A DNA stretch of 64,000 nt from Plasmodiophora brassicae. Lineage: Eukaryota; Endomyxa: Phytomyxea; Phytomyxea; Plasmodiophorida. Below are positions 12,803 through 22,587 of the stretch, one piece after another. Within the stretch, counting starts at the first letter, position 1. Each line of letters begins with the position of its first letter. A program made the position numbers and the translations under genes. Location of the stretch: NCBI GenBank assembly GCA_036867785.1, contig CP145415.1, positions 1 through 64,000 of the forward strand, read 5' to 3'. The notes below the pieces were generated by a model, which was not told the origin of the DNA, made no database searches, and saw nothing but the letters and a program-made list of their open reading frames with translations.

Positions 12803-14623
12803 CTATGCAGTGGGTTCGTACACCATTGAGAGCCTCAGCTGGCCACAGTCAGCCTTTTCTGCAGACCGAGACTTGAGAACGAACAAATCGTCTGTCTTAA
12901 AGCAGCCAGGGCCAGCACCAAATCCTGACAGGACCCAATCGAATGGCACTATATCGTCCAAGGTCAGGAAGCGCATTCTACCTCTGGCAGTTCTTCACTG
13001 ACCTGACAGATATCCATAATCATCATCGGAGCCGATGAACCTTTGAGATTTGACGAGAAACACGATGCTGTCTTGGCTATTGCTCTTGTCGACCCGTATG
13101 GTGAACGGGTGAGATGGCCAGCGAGGCTCGTGGCTCTCCTCAGCAACAGGTGTTACAAACTGGGCGCGAAGTTGACCGGGAATGAGTGCAACGACGTACG
13201 GCTTCGACAACCAAGACCCGTGTATTCCATGGCAGCCAAGAATGTCAACCTGCACTCAAATTTGTAAATTTGCAAATAAACGCACATGCATAAGTCACGA
13301 CCGAACCGTGAGTGTGCCGGGAACCGGCAAATCACGACCATCGGGACTATAACCAGGGCCGAAGTGAACCAACGACGTCATGACGTCAGTCAAAGTTACG
13401 ACTCCAATCGGGCGATCATGCTCGGTGATCCTATCCAGTATAACGTTAATTCAGCATAGGACTCCATCGGTAGTCCGTTGAACCTACCATAAACGATGCA
13501 GGCGCTCAGTTGCTAACGTACGGATAACGTCGCCGACGTTGCTCTGCAAGGTGGTGCATGCTGGGCGCAAAGAATCGGGGCTGCAGCCTGCACAGAATCG
13601 TAAATTAGAGAACCGCAGCAGGAACATCGCCACGAGTTACCTTGAAGGTAGTCCACAACACTAGCGTTAAGCTTGCTGTCGAGATTGCGCTCACTTATCC
13701 CTCGCATGTCACTAAGGCTGAAGTTCCCCACAAGCGTCCCTGTGGACGAAACAATAGCAACGGCCGAGACGCCGCGCTCATGCATTAACATGATCACGTT
13801 CTTAACAGACTCATCTTCACGAACGGATGTCACCTGGTGGCATGGAGGCTGCAAGTTAACCCATTGCGTAACATGTGATTTGACAACGCACGTACCGGGC
13901 GATGTCCCCATCCAACTTGTGCCACCGTCGCGTTCGAGTACGCTTGAAGGGACGGTTCGTGAACGTGTTTGGCAAGGTAGCGAACGATATCAGACTGTGA
14001 AACCATGCCTGACACGTGCGCCTCCCGATCAAAGACAGCGCATCGGTGAATTCCCGAAGAGAATATCTCCACAACCGTCTTGATCGGAGTGGTCCCCAAC
14101 AGGTGCAGATACCTACACACAGGGGTCGCCGAATGAACAACGTGCCGCAATATAGAGACGTCAGTGCACTGACGGGTTAAGCTTTGACTGCCCTGAACAG
14201 GAGAGAATCAGAACGCGGATTGAAACACATGGGCGTCCCAAATCAGTGACCTGCAACTGCATCAACTCGATCAGCAAGGCTCTTCTCCATATCCCCGGTG
14301 GCGGTCATGTGCGCCACGATATCCATGTAGTCCAGGAATCCGCGAACAGCGCCCTCCGAATCGACAACGGGCGCCGACAGGATCTTGTTCCCCGCCAGCG
14401 TCGCCAGCGCCTGTCGGACCGGCGTCGCCTCTGCCAGCACAACCGCCTGCCGGCGCGACATGATATCCTGGATCGGCCCTGACAACAGCTCCTCCATCGG
14501 CCCGAATCGCGGCACCAACGACGCCACCATCTCCAAATCCCCACCAAATACAAAATGACACCCGCGGCTGCACGAATTCAGCGTGGAGGGCAGTCGCAAA
14601 AGACATTCTCCACGCTCGGCCAT
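12803..14623 (-). CDS. Four-CBS-domain protein with C-terminal C2 domain
   Basis: Exons (5' to 3'): 14258-14623, 13896-14192, 13641-13848, 13488-13587, 13307-13430, 13003-13249, 12803-12948; about 495 residues. Four CBS units form two Bateman modules: DIMSRR...VDSEGAVRGFLDYMDI; HRCAVFDRE..VSGMVSQSDIVRYL; SVREDESVKNVIMLMH...; TLQSNVGDVIRTL..HRLW then RPIGVVTLTDVMTSL. The last four features resemble AMPK-gamma/SNF4-like adenosine-nucleotide sensors. A phase-0 intron 13250-13306 then joins GTLT to VDILGCHGIHG..KPYVVALIPG, the start of a C2 domain ending GQLRLSMVYEP just before the stop at 12803. Without that splice the frame stops at 13295, so the fusion rests on the splice call. The first intron (about 14193-14257) is the least certain junction. 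Shares an upstream region with the divergent protease gene. Confidence 0.72.
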
Positions 14624-14975
14624 CTTTTTTTTGGCGAAAGGGGGGCCTGTTACAGCGCCCCGTTCCGGGTGACGCTGCTTAATTCTATCGTGTACACCTC
14701 ATTGTCCTGTTCAACCCTGCTGTCAGTCTGTACCGCCGCAATGCCCGCAGGTGCAGCAATGGGACGGATTCGGCACCGTTCAGGCGCGACTCGACGCCAC
14801 CCCAGGGCCACGTTACTGATCCTGGGATTCGACGGGCAGATCTCTGGGACTGCAGGTACACTGTGCACAGGGCGCCAGCTGCGATCGGGATCCTTCCCGC
14901 CACCGGGTTGCCACCGACGGCACTGTGGACAGACCGATCTCCCTCGCGTCCTGTAGGGATCCAGCTGGTGCGCCG
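14624..14975. promoter_or_regulatory. Divergent intergenic region, CBS-C2 / S8 protease
   Basis: A 352-bp interval between the start codons of two divergent genes, expected to hold both promoters. No specific motif stands out beyond a short T-run near 14625. Confidence 0.4.
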
Positions 14976-17900
14976 ATGGCGAGAGTCCAACCCGCGGCCG
15001 CCGTTCTGCTGGTGCTCTGCATAGGCACGGCGTACGCCGACATATACCTCCAGTCCCGTACGATACCAACGCCATCCTCACCGCCATCGCCAGACCGCGT
15101 CGTATTCGACGCGCTCGACGCCGACGCCGCTGATCCAGCCGTATACATTGTTCAATTCAATGCGTCGTTCTATGGCGATCGCGGCGCCGTCATCGAGTCG
15201 TTCCTGTCGACATCGCTGACGACGTACATCCCGGACAACGCCTTCCTTCTGTATCTGACCGGCGAGCAGGTCGCTCGAGCGCGCTCCCTGCCAGACGTTC
15301 ACTACGTCGCTAGGCTGTTGCCGGGCGACAAATTCAACTCGTACTCGATCGGGTCTCGGCCTGGTGACGGTCGCTCGCCTGATCAATGCCTGATGGTCAT
15401 GCACGCCTGCCCGACCAACAATGTCCTGATCGATCGAATCCGTCGCGACCATGGGGATGCGCGTGCCGACATCCAAACGCAACCCCTGACCGAGTCGCGC
15501 CTCGATGTATGCTGGGATTCCAGGACGACACCGCCAGGCCGCATGGTGGCGTATCTGGCCGGCCTGCCTTGCACGATCTTCATAGCCGGGCACGCGCGAC
15601 GACAGATCCTCAACTACTACGCTGACGACCTGGTCCGATGGGGTACTTCCGGGCGCCCGCTGTCTGGCCAGACGCCATCCAAAGGGCTTAGCGCGCTGGA
15701 CGGGTCCGGTCAGGTGATCGGGCTCGGTGACACTGGCATCGACCCAAACCACTGCTTCTTCTGTACGGGGCGAGCCGTTATGTCGGACGGGAGGGCGCTC
15801 GCCTGATTCGACCTGTCCTGCAGATGACCATCAAGTCCCGGTCCCGTACAGGAGGCATGTCTCGAGCGGCGTCCCCGCCGGGTCGTTTGACACCCGCCAC
15901 CGCAAGATTGTTCAGTACGTGTCCTACGCCGATAACCGCGACGACAAGTACGTATCGAACGGTCGTCGCGCTTCGCTGCGTATGCTGAGGCCCCGGCCGG
16001 CAGCGACGGCCATGGGACGCACGTGTCCGGGACGCTGGCAGGCCGTCCATGGGATATGGACCCCGGGGCACCCCCGCGTGACATCGACAGGTTCGTGGGC
16101 ATTGCGCGCAACGCCAAGCTGGCCTTCTTCGATGTCAGTGTCCAACCGCCGTTCGGCGATCGTCGCGCACCGCTCACCTCTTACAGATCTTTGATCGCGA
16201 TCTCAGCGACGAACTGCTGATCCCGAAGGTCCTCGACAAGTCGTACTTTGGATGGGCGTACGCGCGTGTCGATATTGCCAGTGTACAACCACGTCAGTAC
16301 TGATCACCTTGGCGATGCACAGGTACGCTGCCGGGGCGCGCATCCACTCCAACTCGTGGGGCAGCCCGTCGCCGGCGTACAGTATCGATGCATGTAGGAG
16401 AGACAGTCAGAATGAACGCGACGGGGGTTTGTTGTTTGACGCATGTGCCTGGGTAACAGACGACGTTGACATGTACGCGTGGCAGAACAAAGGTATACGG
16501 TTTGGATCAGGCGCGCGGTGCCGAGGCGCGCGCCCCGGCTGACATGTCCTATCTGGTTGCACAGATTTCCTGGCCGTGTTCTCGGCGGGCAACAACGGGA
16601 CGCGGGGCTCGTACACGATTACGTCCCCTGGCAACGCCAAGGTTCGCCCCCCTGCTAACGCGCGACTTGATTGGCTTGAGCGGCTGATGGGGCCAACGCT
16701 CCAGAACGTGCTCTGCGTTGGTGCATCGGTCACGGCACCGTCCATGTTCGACGACGTGTTCTGTGGAGAGACGGCGTACAACCGGAACGAGGCCATCTGC
16801 GACTCTGCCAGGTCGCCTGACGAGCACTACACCGACAACGACAGTAGGCTGATGCCGACCTCGCTGATCTGGTGGCGCCCGCTGATGGCGTACAGTGGCG
16901 TACTTCTCGTCCATCGGCCCGGCTTCCGACAGCCGCATCAAACCTGACATCGTGGCGCCTGGCCAGTACATCTATTCGGCACGCAGCGCGCCAGGCGCTG
17001 GATCAGTAAGCCACGCGAATGGTCGCCCAGCGCGGATCGCCTGATGCGGCCGTGTCCTGCAGAGTTGCTCGCAGGACGTCATTGACCTGCTCGAGCCGAA
17101 CGCTGGCACGTCCATGGCGGCCCCGGTCGTATCGGGATCACTAGGCAAGCGAAGTTGTCGTCCGAACACACGTGCCTGGGCTGAACCATGGGCGGCAGCG
17201 CTAATTCGTCAGTATTTCACGTCGGGGTACTATCCGACGGGTACCCAGCAATTCGCATCCCAGCACGCGTTTGTGCCGTCGGGCGCCCTGATGAAGGCCA
17301 TGGCCATTGCCGGTGGCGTCCAGCTCACTGGCTACCGCCGGACGTCACCGTCGGGGCAGCCTTCCGCCTACGCGCGCCTAACTGATCCGGTCCCGAACAA
17401 CGTTCAGGTTAGGGGTCGTCTCGCCGTTGGCTGTGTCCCGTGTGAAATGACGGGTCGCAGGGCTTCGGTCGCCTACAGCTGTCCCGGGTGCTCAAGTTCG
17501 CCAACCAGACGACGTTCGACCTGTTGATCGCCGGGTCCGCCCCGGGGCAATCCCCAGCGCAGGCCGATCCGATCCTGTCGGCGACGGGCGAGTCGCACGA
17601 GTACAAGCTGTGCGTCCTGGGGTCCAGCGTCAGGTACCCGCCGACGATCACCCTCGTCTGGGTCTGTCCCCGGGTTGCGATCCTCGAACGTTGCTGCATC
17701 ACACTGACGTACGCTGACGCGCGCAGATCGATTACCCGTCGTCCCCTGCCGCGGCAATCGCGCTCGTCAATGACCTCGACCTGGTCGTCCACTACGACGT
17801 CGCCGAAGGCAACCAGACGCAGTACAGATCGCGCCCGTCCGGAGGAGCGATCCATCGTCAGGTTCCCGCCGGGATCTGCACGTCTCCATCTCTAACGTCT

Positions 17901-18543
17901 GCCCGCAGCGAACAACCTGGACGGCCCCGATCGCGTCAACAACGTCGAGCGCGTCGTGCTGTCGGGGGCGAATCGCCACGACGTTGTCGTCGTCAAGGTC
18001 GCCGCCAGGAACATCGTCCATGGCCCGCAGCCGTACGCCCTCGTCATGACAGGTCTGCCCGGCAATGATACGCCTGCCTGCCACCGCTGACGAGCGCACA
18101 CACGAACACGTACAGGCCAGATCCGATCGGTCCGGCGAGACCTGCCCTGCGACTTCACCTCGGCCACGGGCCACGAAGTCAGTAACGAATAACGCTGCCT
18201 GGCACCCGGGTGCTGACTGACCCATGTGGCGCGCCAGTTCGCCGATGACGAATCAATGTTGCCTCTGCGGTCGGCGGCGTTCAGGCAGCGATCCCCGGCG
18301 CCGGCCGCACCGGCGTCGTTGTCCGCCACGTTCCTGGACGACCTGTGGGCGTACAGGCATGCGATCTTCGCCGTCCTCACGACCGTCATTCTGATGGGCG
18401 CGTACACCTGCGCCAAGGTATACGCCCGCTCGGTACTGTCGTGCGCGCGCGTCATGACACCCGCCGATGCAGAGGCTATGCTGCCCCGTCCTGATCCGAG
18501 CCGTGTCGAACCCGGGCGTGGCGCCTTGACCCACATCCAATAG
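14976..18543 (+). CDS. Subtilisin-family (S8) serine protease, secreted/type I membrane
   Basis: About 889 residues from 16 exons: 14976-15762, 15824-15947, 16004-16139, 16187-16257, 16323-16381, 16460-16492, 16565-16641, 16705-16843, 16896-17005, 17063-17144, 17199-17407, 17461-17661, 17727-17856, 17909-18052, 18116-18177, 18238-18543. Signal peptide [21 protein letters not shown]. Catalytic set all present: Asp near 252 ([15 protein letters not shown]), His near 307 ([13 protein letters not shown]), Asn near 413 (SAGNNG), Ser near 529 ([12 protein letters not shown]). The HCFFYD..HRKIVQY block and the C-terminal NDLDLVV...NNVERV...PYALVMTG domain match the Dictyostelium Tag-type S8 proteases, here without an ABC half. 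One transmembrane helix near the C terminus ([15 protein letters not shown]). Intron 17145-17198 appears to be GC-AG (donor GCAAGC). A possible extra intron at about 18418-18472 would change the last ~25 residues. Fragments of this gene recur at 20191-20345 and 24475-24815. Confidence 0.88.
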
Positions 18544-18655
18544 ACATATTCCGATGGACGCATCGTGTGCACAGGGGGGCCGGGGAACAGCAACAACAAC
18601 CGAACGGTGTGTATGCGTGCCTTGATACGGCCAATCTTGGAAGGTCAACCCAAAT

Positions 18656-19186
18656 TTAGATCGACAGTCGTTCGGAGTCTTGGCGGCCAGCGGTGCTGGA
18701 CGGACGCGCGCCGTGCTCCTTTGCGTTCGCATCAGGGACGCCGTCCGCCGCGTCGGCACGTGCGGCGTCATGTTCGCGCTGCTGCTCGTCGAGCATGGCG
18801 GCAAACTGACGGCGGGCGCAACGGCGCGCAGGTTGCTGTCGACCCGCGAACGTGATGCGCCGAAGCCGTTCGACGAAGTGCTCAGCAGCAGGCTGCTGTT
18901 GCACTGCAGGCGACAGCTTCAGGAACGCCCTCGTCCCGAGCAGGATCGGGTCCGTCGGGTGCAGGCCCTCCAGGACTGCCCACCCGGCGCGACGCAGCGT
19001 GTACGCGAGCCCTTCGCGCTCGTGCGCGTACGTCCACACCTCCAGCGTGCTGCAGGCACGCAGGAAGCCGATCTCGACGACCTTGCGGATGTCGACGCCA
19101 CAGGTCTTCAGCAACGAACGGACGCGTCCGAGCGCTTGGCGGCGAATGCCTCGGACGTGCAACGACGTCATCTCCCAGGACGCCAT
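18656..19186 (-). mobile_element. LINE-type ORF1-like domain, copy 1
   Basis: Minus-strand frame carrying LLKTCGVDIRKVVEIGFLRA, ..STLEVWTYAHEREGLAY, then ..LHPTDPILLGTRAFLK and a basic tail ERLRRITF. I read this as the C-terminal domain of a retrotransposon ORF1 product, from resemblance to repeated proteins in fungal and oomycete non-LTR elements. It is closely similar to the plus-strand copy at 19255-19632, making an imperfect inverted pair. No LINE reverse transcriptase is next to it. Confidence 0.5.
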
Positions 19187-19254
19187 CGTCGCGGGGTGCC
19201 TCCGAGCGTCTCCGCCGAATCACGTCACGCGTCGACAGCAAAGCGCTCGGACGC

Positions 19255-19632
19255 GTGCGATCACTGATGAGGACCTGCGGCGTCGACATCCGCAAGGTTG
19301 TCGAGATTACGTTCGTACGGGCTTGCAGTACGCTGGAGATATGGACGTACGTTCATGAGCGTGACGGTCTGGTGTACACGCTGCGCCGAGCCGGGTTTGT
19401 CGTCCTCGAGGGCTTGCGCCCGACGGACCCGACACTGCTCGGGACGAAGGCCTTCCTGAAACAGACGCCCGCGCAGCGGCAGCAGCAGGCCGCCGCTGAG
19501 CGCTTTACTGAGCGTCTCCGCCGAATCACGTCGCGCGTCGACAGCAACTTGCGCCGCTGCGCCCGAAGGTTGCCTGCGTCGCTGTCCTCGTCGCCGGTCG
19601 GTCTGCGGCGGTGCACGTGCAGCAATCGATGA
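19255..19632 (+). mobile_element. LINE-type ORF1-like domain, copy 2 (inverted)
   Basis: Plus-strand frame with RTCGVDIRKVVEITFVRACS, ..EIWTYVHERDGLVYTL, ..LRPTDPTLLGTKAFLK, ERLRRITSRVDSNL, nearly residue-for-residue the same as the minus-strand copy at 18656-19186. A third scrap of the same tail (GAGCGTCTCCGCCGAATCAC) sits at 19206-19225. Past the stop, other frames continue to a GCTGAGGTCGAGT..GGCAGAGCC stretch (about 19893-19926) that is repeated at about 21823-21856 just before a LINE endonuclease, suggesting both come from one element. Confidence 0.5.
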
Positions 19633-19927
19633 CGACACGTACACCTGGATCGACACGATGACCCAGGACGCCATCGCACCGACGGAGGAGCAAGGCGCGC
19701 CAGCGGCCATGGGAACGCGGTCCAGCTCGACGAGGAGGCAGCGGAGCCACCCGCGCCCCCGGGTGCACCGGCCGACGCCTCGACCGGACGCGCCGACTCA
19801 CCGCAACCGCCGCCAGATGCCGACACGCCGCCTCTGCTGCCCCCGAACTCGATGCAGGCTGACGAGCGCATCGATCTGCCGGCTTCGACGTACGCTGAGG
19901 TCGAGTCGGCAGAGCCGACCACCTCCA

Positions 19928-20190
19928 GTAACGCTTGCTGTGCCACTTCGGAGCCATTTCCTTATTTCTCGCGCATTCTCTTCCTCCAATCGCTGTTCCG
20001 GTCCAAAACGTTCGCCCAACAGTTGAACGAAGAATACGCTAGACATATCAGTCAACTCGACGAGCCAGCCGATGCCTTCCGTGCCTGGACCGACGGGGCA
20101 TACTTCTCTGTGCGGTATGCCGATTTCATGCGGCGGTGCATGCGATTCGATGAGTTCCCTCTGGCCCTTTCGTCAATGATTGACGGTGCG
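19928..20190. repeat. Left arm of 263-bp near-perfect inverted repeat
   Basis: Starts GTAACGCTTGCTGTGCCACT and ends ATTGACGGTGCG. Its reverse complement is found at 20456-20718 with a few mismatches. The arm is open in the plus frame for ~87 codons (FLQSLFRSKTFAQQLNEEYA..), which suggests it was once coding, but I do not recognise the protein. Confidence 0.9.
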
Positions 20191-20345
20191 GACGTAATCG
20201 TGTACGAGCCCCGCGTCCCGTTGTTGCCCGCCGAGAATACGGCAGGAAATCTGTGCAACCGGATAGGACATGTCAGCCGGGGCGCACTCCTCGGCACCGC
20301 GCGCCTGATCCAAATCGTATACCTTTGTTCTGCCACGCGTACATG
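20191..20345 (-). pseudogene. Inverted fragment of the S8 protease gene
   Basis: About 154 bp matching the reverse complement of 16472-16624 with scattered differences, including the protease exon end WQNK, the whole 72-nt intron and the [14 protein letters not shown] exon start. Because the intron is kept, this came from genomic DNA and not from a processed transcript. It fills more than half of the loop between the two 263-bp inverted arms. Confidence 0.88.
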
Positions 20346-20455
20346 ATCAAGAAGACCGGTTGCATCAGCCCAACGTTGCAACGGACAGCTGCTGGCAACC
20401 CCAGAACAATCTGTACGAGCGGTACAACCGGTCTTGATCCCCATCTGAGGACATG

Positions 20456-20718
20456 CGCACCGTCAATCATTGACGAAAGGGCCAGAGGGAACTCATCGAA
20501 TCGCATGCACCGCCGCATGAAATCGGCATACCGCACAGAGAAGTATGCCGCGTCGGTCCAGGCACGGAAGGCATCGGCTGGCTCGTCGAGTTGACTGATA
20601 TGTCTAGCGTATTCTTCGTTCAACTGTTGAGCAAACGTTTTGGACCGGAACAGCGATTGGAGGAAGAGGATTCGCGATAAATAAGGAAATGGCTCCGAAG
20701 TAGCACAGCAAGCGTTAC
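20456..20718. repeat. Right arm of 263-bp near-perfect inverted repeat
   Basis: Reverse complement of 19928-20190, ending AAGCGTTAC. The 265-bp spacer between the arms holds the inverted protease fragment and ~110 bp in which AAGACCGGTTG (near 20351) is itself echoed inverted as CAACCGGTCTT (near 20427). Confidence 0.9.
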
Positions 20719-20949
20719 CAGGCGCGTTCGTGTCCGCTGGCCAGATATGGCCCTCGGAACATACACGATAAGTCAGGAAGGTACGGCTAGGCCGAGGTCG
20801 AGGAGATGCCTCCGCAGATGAGCGACAGAGGCGATGCCGAAGTTTGTGCTGTTTCGCGACGACATGAAATCGTCAAAATCGCCGATGTCGATGCCTCTCG
20901 AGGTCGCGTATTCGTGAACCTACAGGGGTAGGATATCGTCAATCTGGTT

Positions 20950-21559
20950 TCAGCTTCCTTGCACAGTGCACCTTACCAGAGCGTCATGCTTCTCAACCAA
21001 CTTCCTCGACCTTTCACAACTAATCTTCAGTTGGCTGTCCACAGCCTCGTAGGAACGCTTGGCACGCATGGCCTCGTCGAAAACATCAACGGCGTCCGTG
21101 TCCAGTTCGTCAATTGCCACGGGCACCAGACGAGAGTTCATATGCGTCATAAGACGATCGTAGAGGGCAAGCTCGGCCATATACCCACCCTCGTTGTCAC
21201 GACGCCAATCGTCGAACGAATCGGTGTTTTCACGAGCCGCAACGTCGAGGAGTGCAGGTCGAATGTCGAATGCCGCGACTCGTGGTGCATCATCAGGTCC
21301 CTCGAGTTCGAACTGTGGCGGGCCGTCATCGTCATTCACGAGTTCAACATCAGACATGGCATCTCCATTGTGGCAACGTCGAATCCATTGACGCAGGAAA
21401 TACTCATTTCCGTCATCCTCGTCCGGCAGTTTCGCTTCGCCGTCATCGCTGGACTCCAACCACTCCCGAAGTTGTCATCGACGTCATCGGGTGACTTGGC
21501 CTCGACACCATCGCCGCGCCTCGCCCATTCCTGCCAGAAGTAGCCTCCCGCTGCGTCGT
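20950..21559 (-). pseudogene. Acidic repeat protein, frameshifted
   Basis: Minus-strand frame of 169 codons (20950-21459) ending CTVQGS, very acidic, with EYFLRQWIRRCHNGDAM near its start. Directly upstream a second frame reads GYFWQEWARRGDGVEAKSPD and lines up with it as an earlier copy of the same ~30-residue unit; the two are joined only by a one-base shift near 21475. I do not recognise the family. It may be a decayed gene or carry a sequencing error. Confidence 0.4.
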
Positions 21560-21822
21560 CATCGGCCGACGACTAATTCTCCTCCAGTGCGGCGATCACA
21601 TCACGACTCATCGGCGCGAATCGCACGCTGGACCAGCTGATACCCGCGTTCGTTGCGGAGTGCGTGGTATGGTACCACTTTCACCTTCCATGATGACGAT
21701 CCGGCCGCGCAGAGAACTGGATCCTGTAACCGGTTGCTGCGACTGCAAGCTGTCCCGAATTGACCGAAATTGACATTCTCTGTAAGGTTGACCTGAATTT
21801 GACGCGGAATTTTTCCCACGGC

Positions 21823-22427
21823 TGAGGTCGAGTTGGCAGAGCCGACCACCTCCAGTTCCACCTCGCGATGTCGATCGCGGGGTGGAACGTCGACGGTCTC
21901 AAGCCTGACCGGCTTGAGGCCGCCGCCACGCTATCCGACGACCTTGGCCTCACCGCCGTCGTGCTCGTCGAAACTTGGATCCCGATACAGGTTCCTAAAC
22001 ACGAAAGCCGGGAGCAGCACGTCACGTCCGGCGACCGCCAAATCGTCATGGGCGACTTCAATGCGCACCTGGGCACCCTGACCGGCGACCAAGTGTGCCC
22101 GCGACGTCGGCAACCCGTCCTGGACCTCCTGGCGCGGTGCTCGCTCGACCTACTGAACCAGGACCTAAGCGGGGATCCGCCCAGATCATGGACATACGAG
22201 GCTCATTACCGCGGCAGGTCGGTGGTCGATCTGGTTATGACCCGACGACCGCCCACAACAATATGGTACACCAGCGGGGCGCGCGGCGGCAACGGCCCAG
22301 CTGGAATCGCATGTGTCGTCGACGATCCAGGCTTGACCAGGCCGTACTGCAGCTAAGCAGCAGCGGGTTCGAGGACGTGTCGACCCGCACTGACGGGATC
22401 GGACGGTCGTTCAGCACCCACCGGTGA
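21823..22427 (+). mobile_element. LINE endonuclease (APE-type) remnant
   Basis: Plus-strand frame with IAGWNVDGLKPDRL, VLVETWI, IVMGDFNAHLG, LLARCSLDLLNQ and SVVDLVMTRR, the ordered motifs of the apurinic-like endonuclease of non-LTR retrotransposons (N-x-G, ETW, GDFN, D-hydrophobic). Only ~29 residues separate ETW from GDFN where a complete domain has far more, so the middle is deleted. Frame is lost after ~22356 and no reverse transcriptase follows. Dead copy. Confidence 0.75.
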
Positions 22428-22587
22428 CGTTCTTGCGGCACCTGGGGTTCGTCGCTCCGAGCACGCCTTCGTGGTCGCAGGGTGCGGCGTTGCCGGCCGG
22501 CCCGGTGTTCAGTGCCGCGCGCGCACGGCTCGGCGAGGCCGGGCCGCGGCCTTACCACTCATTGGGTAATTTGCTGAACGGCTCGTC

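Noticed and set aside
13295-14623. CBS gene ending at the TGA at 13295 as a stand-alone protein
   Set aside because: The phase-0 intron 13250-13306 leads directly into a well-formed C2 domain that otherwise has no start codon or upstream exon.
19928-20718. Inverted repeat as a transposon with terminal inverted repeats
   Set aside because: The 265-bp interior is a captured protease snippet with no transposase and I could not see a target-site duplication; described as an inverted repeat only.
21574-21760. AlkB-like oxygenase remnant on the minus strand (IVIMEGE, KWYHTTHSA, ISWSSVRFAPM)
   Set aside because: The pieces lie in different frames over under 200 bp and lack the iron-ligand context; resemblance is too weak to annotate.
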